Origin: Actinomycetota bacterium
GTDB taxonomy: Bacteria; Actinomycetota; Humimicrobiia; Humimicrobiales; Humimicrobiaceae
DNA length: 6,781 bases
NCBI GenBank assembly: GCA_016927635.1
Contig: JAFGMJ010000065.1
Coordinates: 1 to 6,781, forward strand
Reading direction: 5' to 3'
In this document: positions 5,868-6,781 of the stretch, in pieces
How the letters are laid out: every line of letters begins with the position of its first letter
Position numbering within the stretch: position 1 is the first letter of the stretch
Program-made: the position numbers and the translations under genes
Notes under the pieces: model-generated
Database searches by the model: none
Seen by the model: the letters and a program-made list of their open reading frames with translations, nothing else
Told to the model about the DNA's origin: nothing

Positions 5868-6539
5868 ATGATTAAAGAAAAAAATTCCTGCATTGTAAAA
5901 GCCGGTTTTAAAAATTATAGGAAAATAAGAAATTTTATTTTTACTTCCGCTGTGATAATTATATTGTTGATTCCGGCAATATTTTTAAGTTCATGCTTTC
6001 CATCCGGTGCTGGATTGGAACAGGCAGATGAAAGGTCTGGCCAGGAGTCTGCAGAAGACAGTATATCAGATGTTTATGAAGAAACTGCTGAAGATATGAC
6101 TGCCAGCGCTGAAGAACCGCCTGAGCTGCTTGATTACCAGAACCTTGAAACTGGTGCTGATATGTCTGGATATATTCCCTCTTTTTTATGCACAGAAAAA
6201 GAAAATTATATAAGAATTGATATTACAAATACTTCTGAATATCCATGGAGAAATAAAAGACCGGGTATAGTAAGAATAGGTTATCATTATTTCGGCCAGG
6301 ACGTTGATTTTGTTGACTATGATAAGACATCCCGGTCAGAACTTCCGGATATTGTTGAACCAGGCCAGACAGTTTCTGTTAATGTGCTTATAAATGATAT
6401 TGTTAATCCGGGTTATTATATAATACAGCTGGACCCTGTTATAGAAGGCAATGAAATACCTGAGGACAATTTCTGGTTTTCGTCCAAGGGTGTAAAAATG
6501 ATAGAAGGACTCTGTTACTTTGATTCATGCATTGAATAA
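5868..6539 (+). CDS. Probable lipoprotein with C-terminal NBR1/FW-type Ig-like domain
   Basis: The N-terminus has a basic stretch (residues 2-22, rich in Lys and Arg), a hydrophobic core (23-40) and a lipobox FLSSC with the modifiable Cys at 43, so export and lipid anchoring are likely. The n-region is unusually long, but no later in-frame Met gives a signal sequence. Residues 50-90 are acidic, low-complexity and probably a flexible spacer. Residues about 108-209 resemble the Ig-like beta-sandwich related to the NBR1 central (FW) domain: NTSEYPW (121-127), VRIGYHYF (135-142), LPDIVEPGQTVSVNV (159-173), PGYYIIQLDPVIEG (181-194) and FWF (202-204). C108, C216 and C221 could form a disulfide outside the cell. 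No enzyme domain is attached, so a binding or structural role at the surface is the likeliest inference. AGGAG lies four bases before the ATG. It is divergent from the tldD operon. Confidence 0.8.
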   Translation: MIKEKNSCIVKAGFKNYRKIRNFIFTSAVIIILLIPAIFLSSCFPSGAGLEQADERSGQESAEDSISDVYEETAEDMTASAEEPPELLDYQNLETGADMSGYIPSFLCTEKENYIRIDITNTSEYPWRNKRPGIVRIGYHYFGQDVDFVDYDKTSRSELPDIVEPGQTVSVNVLINDIVNPGYYIIQLDPVIEGNEIPEDNFWFSSKGVKMIEGLCYFDSCIE

Positions 6540-6578
6540 ATTGGCTAATTTTTTTGATGTTTTGTATAAATATTGTTC

Positions 6579-6781
6579 TTAAGCTGTGACAATATAGAGT
6601 AATTCTTTATCCGGGTTTAAAGGTCTTTTTACAAACCTGAATTTTAAGCCGTTTAAATCATTTATAATCATAGCAGGTTTCAACTCCGGGCAAACCCTGT
6701 ATTTATTCATAACACTTAAAAATGATATATCTTTGCCAAGGCCTGCTTTTTTCAATGAACGCGCGCTGCATGACTTTTCAA
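6579..6781 (-). CDS. 3' end of an unidentified leftward gene, cut by the window edge
   Basis: On the minus strand one frame is open from the window edge (first complete codon 6779-6777) for 66 codons to a TAA at 6581-6579; the other two frames close early. The peptide reads as an ordinary globular C-terminus with alternating charged and hydrophobic residues: ARSLKKAGLGKDISFL (6-21), NKYRVCPELKPAMIIND (25-41), and LKFRFVKRPLNPDKELLYIV (45-64) before a final TA. Codon choice (AAA, GAA, TTA, ATA) matches the neighbouring genes. I do not recognise the family. A shorter reading from an internal ATG (residue 24, 43 residues) is possible, but the open frame upstream of it argues for a truncated longer gene. 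It converges with the lipoprotein gene, with 39 bp between stop codons. Confidence 0.62.
   Translation of the reverse strand, partial: EKSCSARSLKKAGLGKDISFLSVMNKYRVCPELKPAMIINDLNGLKFRFVKRPLNPDKELLYIVTA

Noticed and set aside
6538..6555. Hairpin AAATT-GGCT-AATTT followed by a T run after the lipoprotein stop codon, as an intrinsic terminator
   Set aside because: The stem is five A-T pairs only and overlaps the stop codon. The T run alone is not unusual in DNA of this composition.

Overview
The window is AT-rich bacterial DNA (about one third G+C by eye). It is densely packed with short intergenic gaps, good Shine-Dalgarno sites and two apparent TTG starts. Bacterial origin is supported by an undecaprenyl-pyrophosphate phosphatase, a lipobox lipoprotein, a YtxH/DUF948 pair of the kind common in Bacillota and Actinomycetota, and sigma-70-like promoters. 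The phylum cannot be fixed from this sequence. There are no RNA genes, mobile elements, CRISPR arrays or phage genes that I can support.

Layout from left to right. (1) 1-136 is a non-coding leader with an extended -10 promoter and a 19-bp palindrome, followed by a rightward gene for a 69-residue zinc-ribbon-like protein (137-346). (2) A six-gene leftward operon fills 386-5682. In order of transcription it encodes a DUF948 membrane-anchored coiled-coil protein, a YtxH-like protein, TldD (catalytic HExxxH metalloprotease subunit), TldE/PmbA (its non-catalytic partner), UppP (undecaprenyl-pyrophosphate phosphatase) and an RmlA-like glucose-1-phosphate nucleotidyltransferase. Gaps are 48, 9, 0, 65 and 27 bp. 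A good promoter (TTGAAT-17-TATAAT) precedes the first gene. (3) 5683-5867 is a very AT-rich divergent control region. (4) A rightward gene (5868-6539) encodes a probable lipoprotein with a C-terminal Ig-like domain of the NBR1 'FW' type. (5) At the right edge lies the 3' end of a leftward gene (6579 to the edge) whose product I do not recognise.

How the genes may work together: UppP recycles the lipid carrier for envelope polymers and the RmlA-like enzyme makes an activated sugar for envelope polysaccharide. The YtxH and DUF948 proteins are membrane-anchored, stress-type envelope proteins. TldD/TldE is a cytoplasmic peptidase that digests unfolded peptides; in E. coli it trims the microcin B17 precursor and acts on the CcdA antitoxin. 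Its presence in an otherwise envelope-related operon is the least obvious part of the window. No RiPP precursor or modification enzyme is visible, so a natural-product role is not supported here.

I see no clearly new system. The points most worth a second look are the tldD/tldE junction (stop codon directly abutting an in-frame TTG start), the palindromes and near-identical repeats around the two best promoters, the stand-alone FW/Ig-like lipoprotein, and the unassigned partial gene at the right edge.
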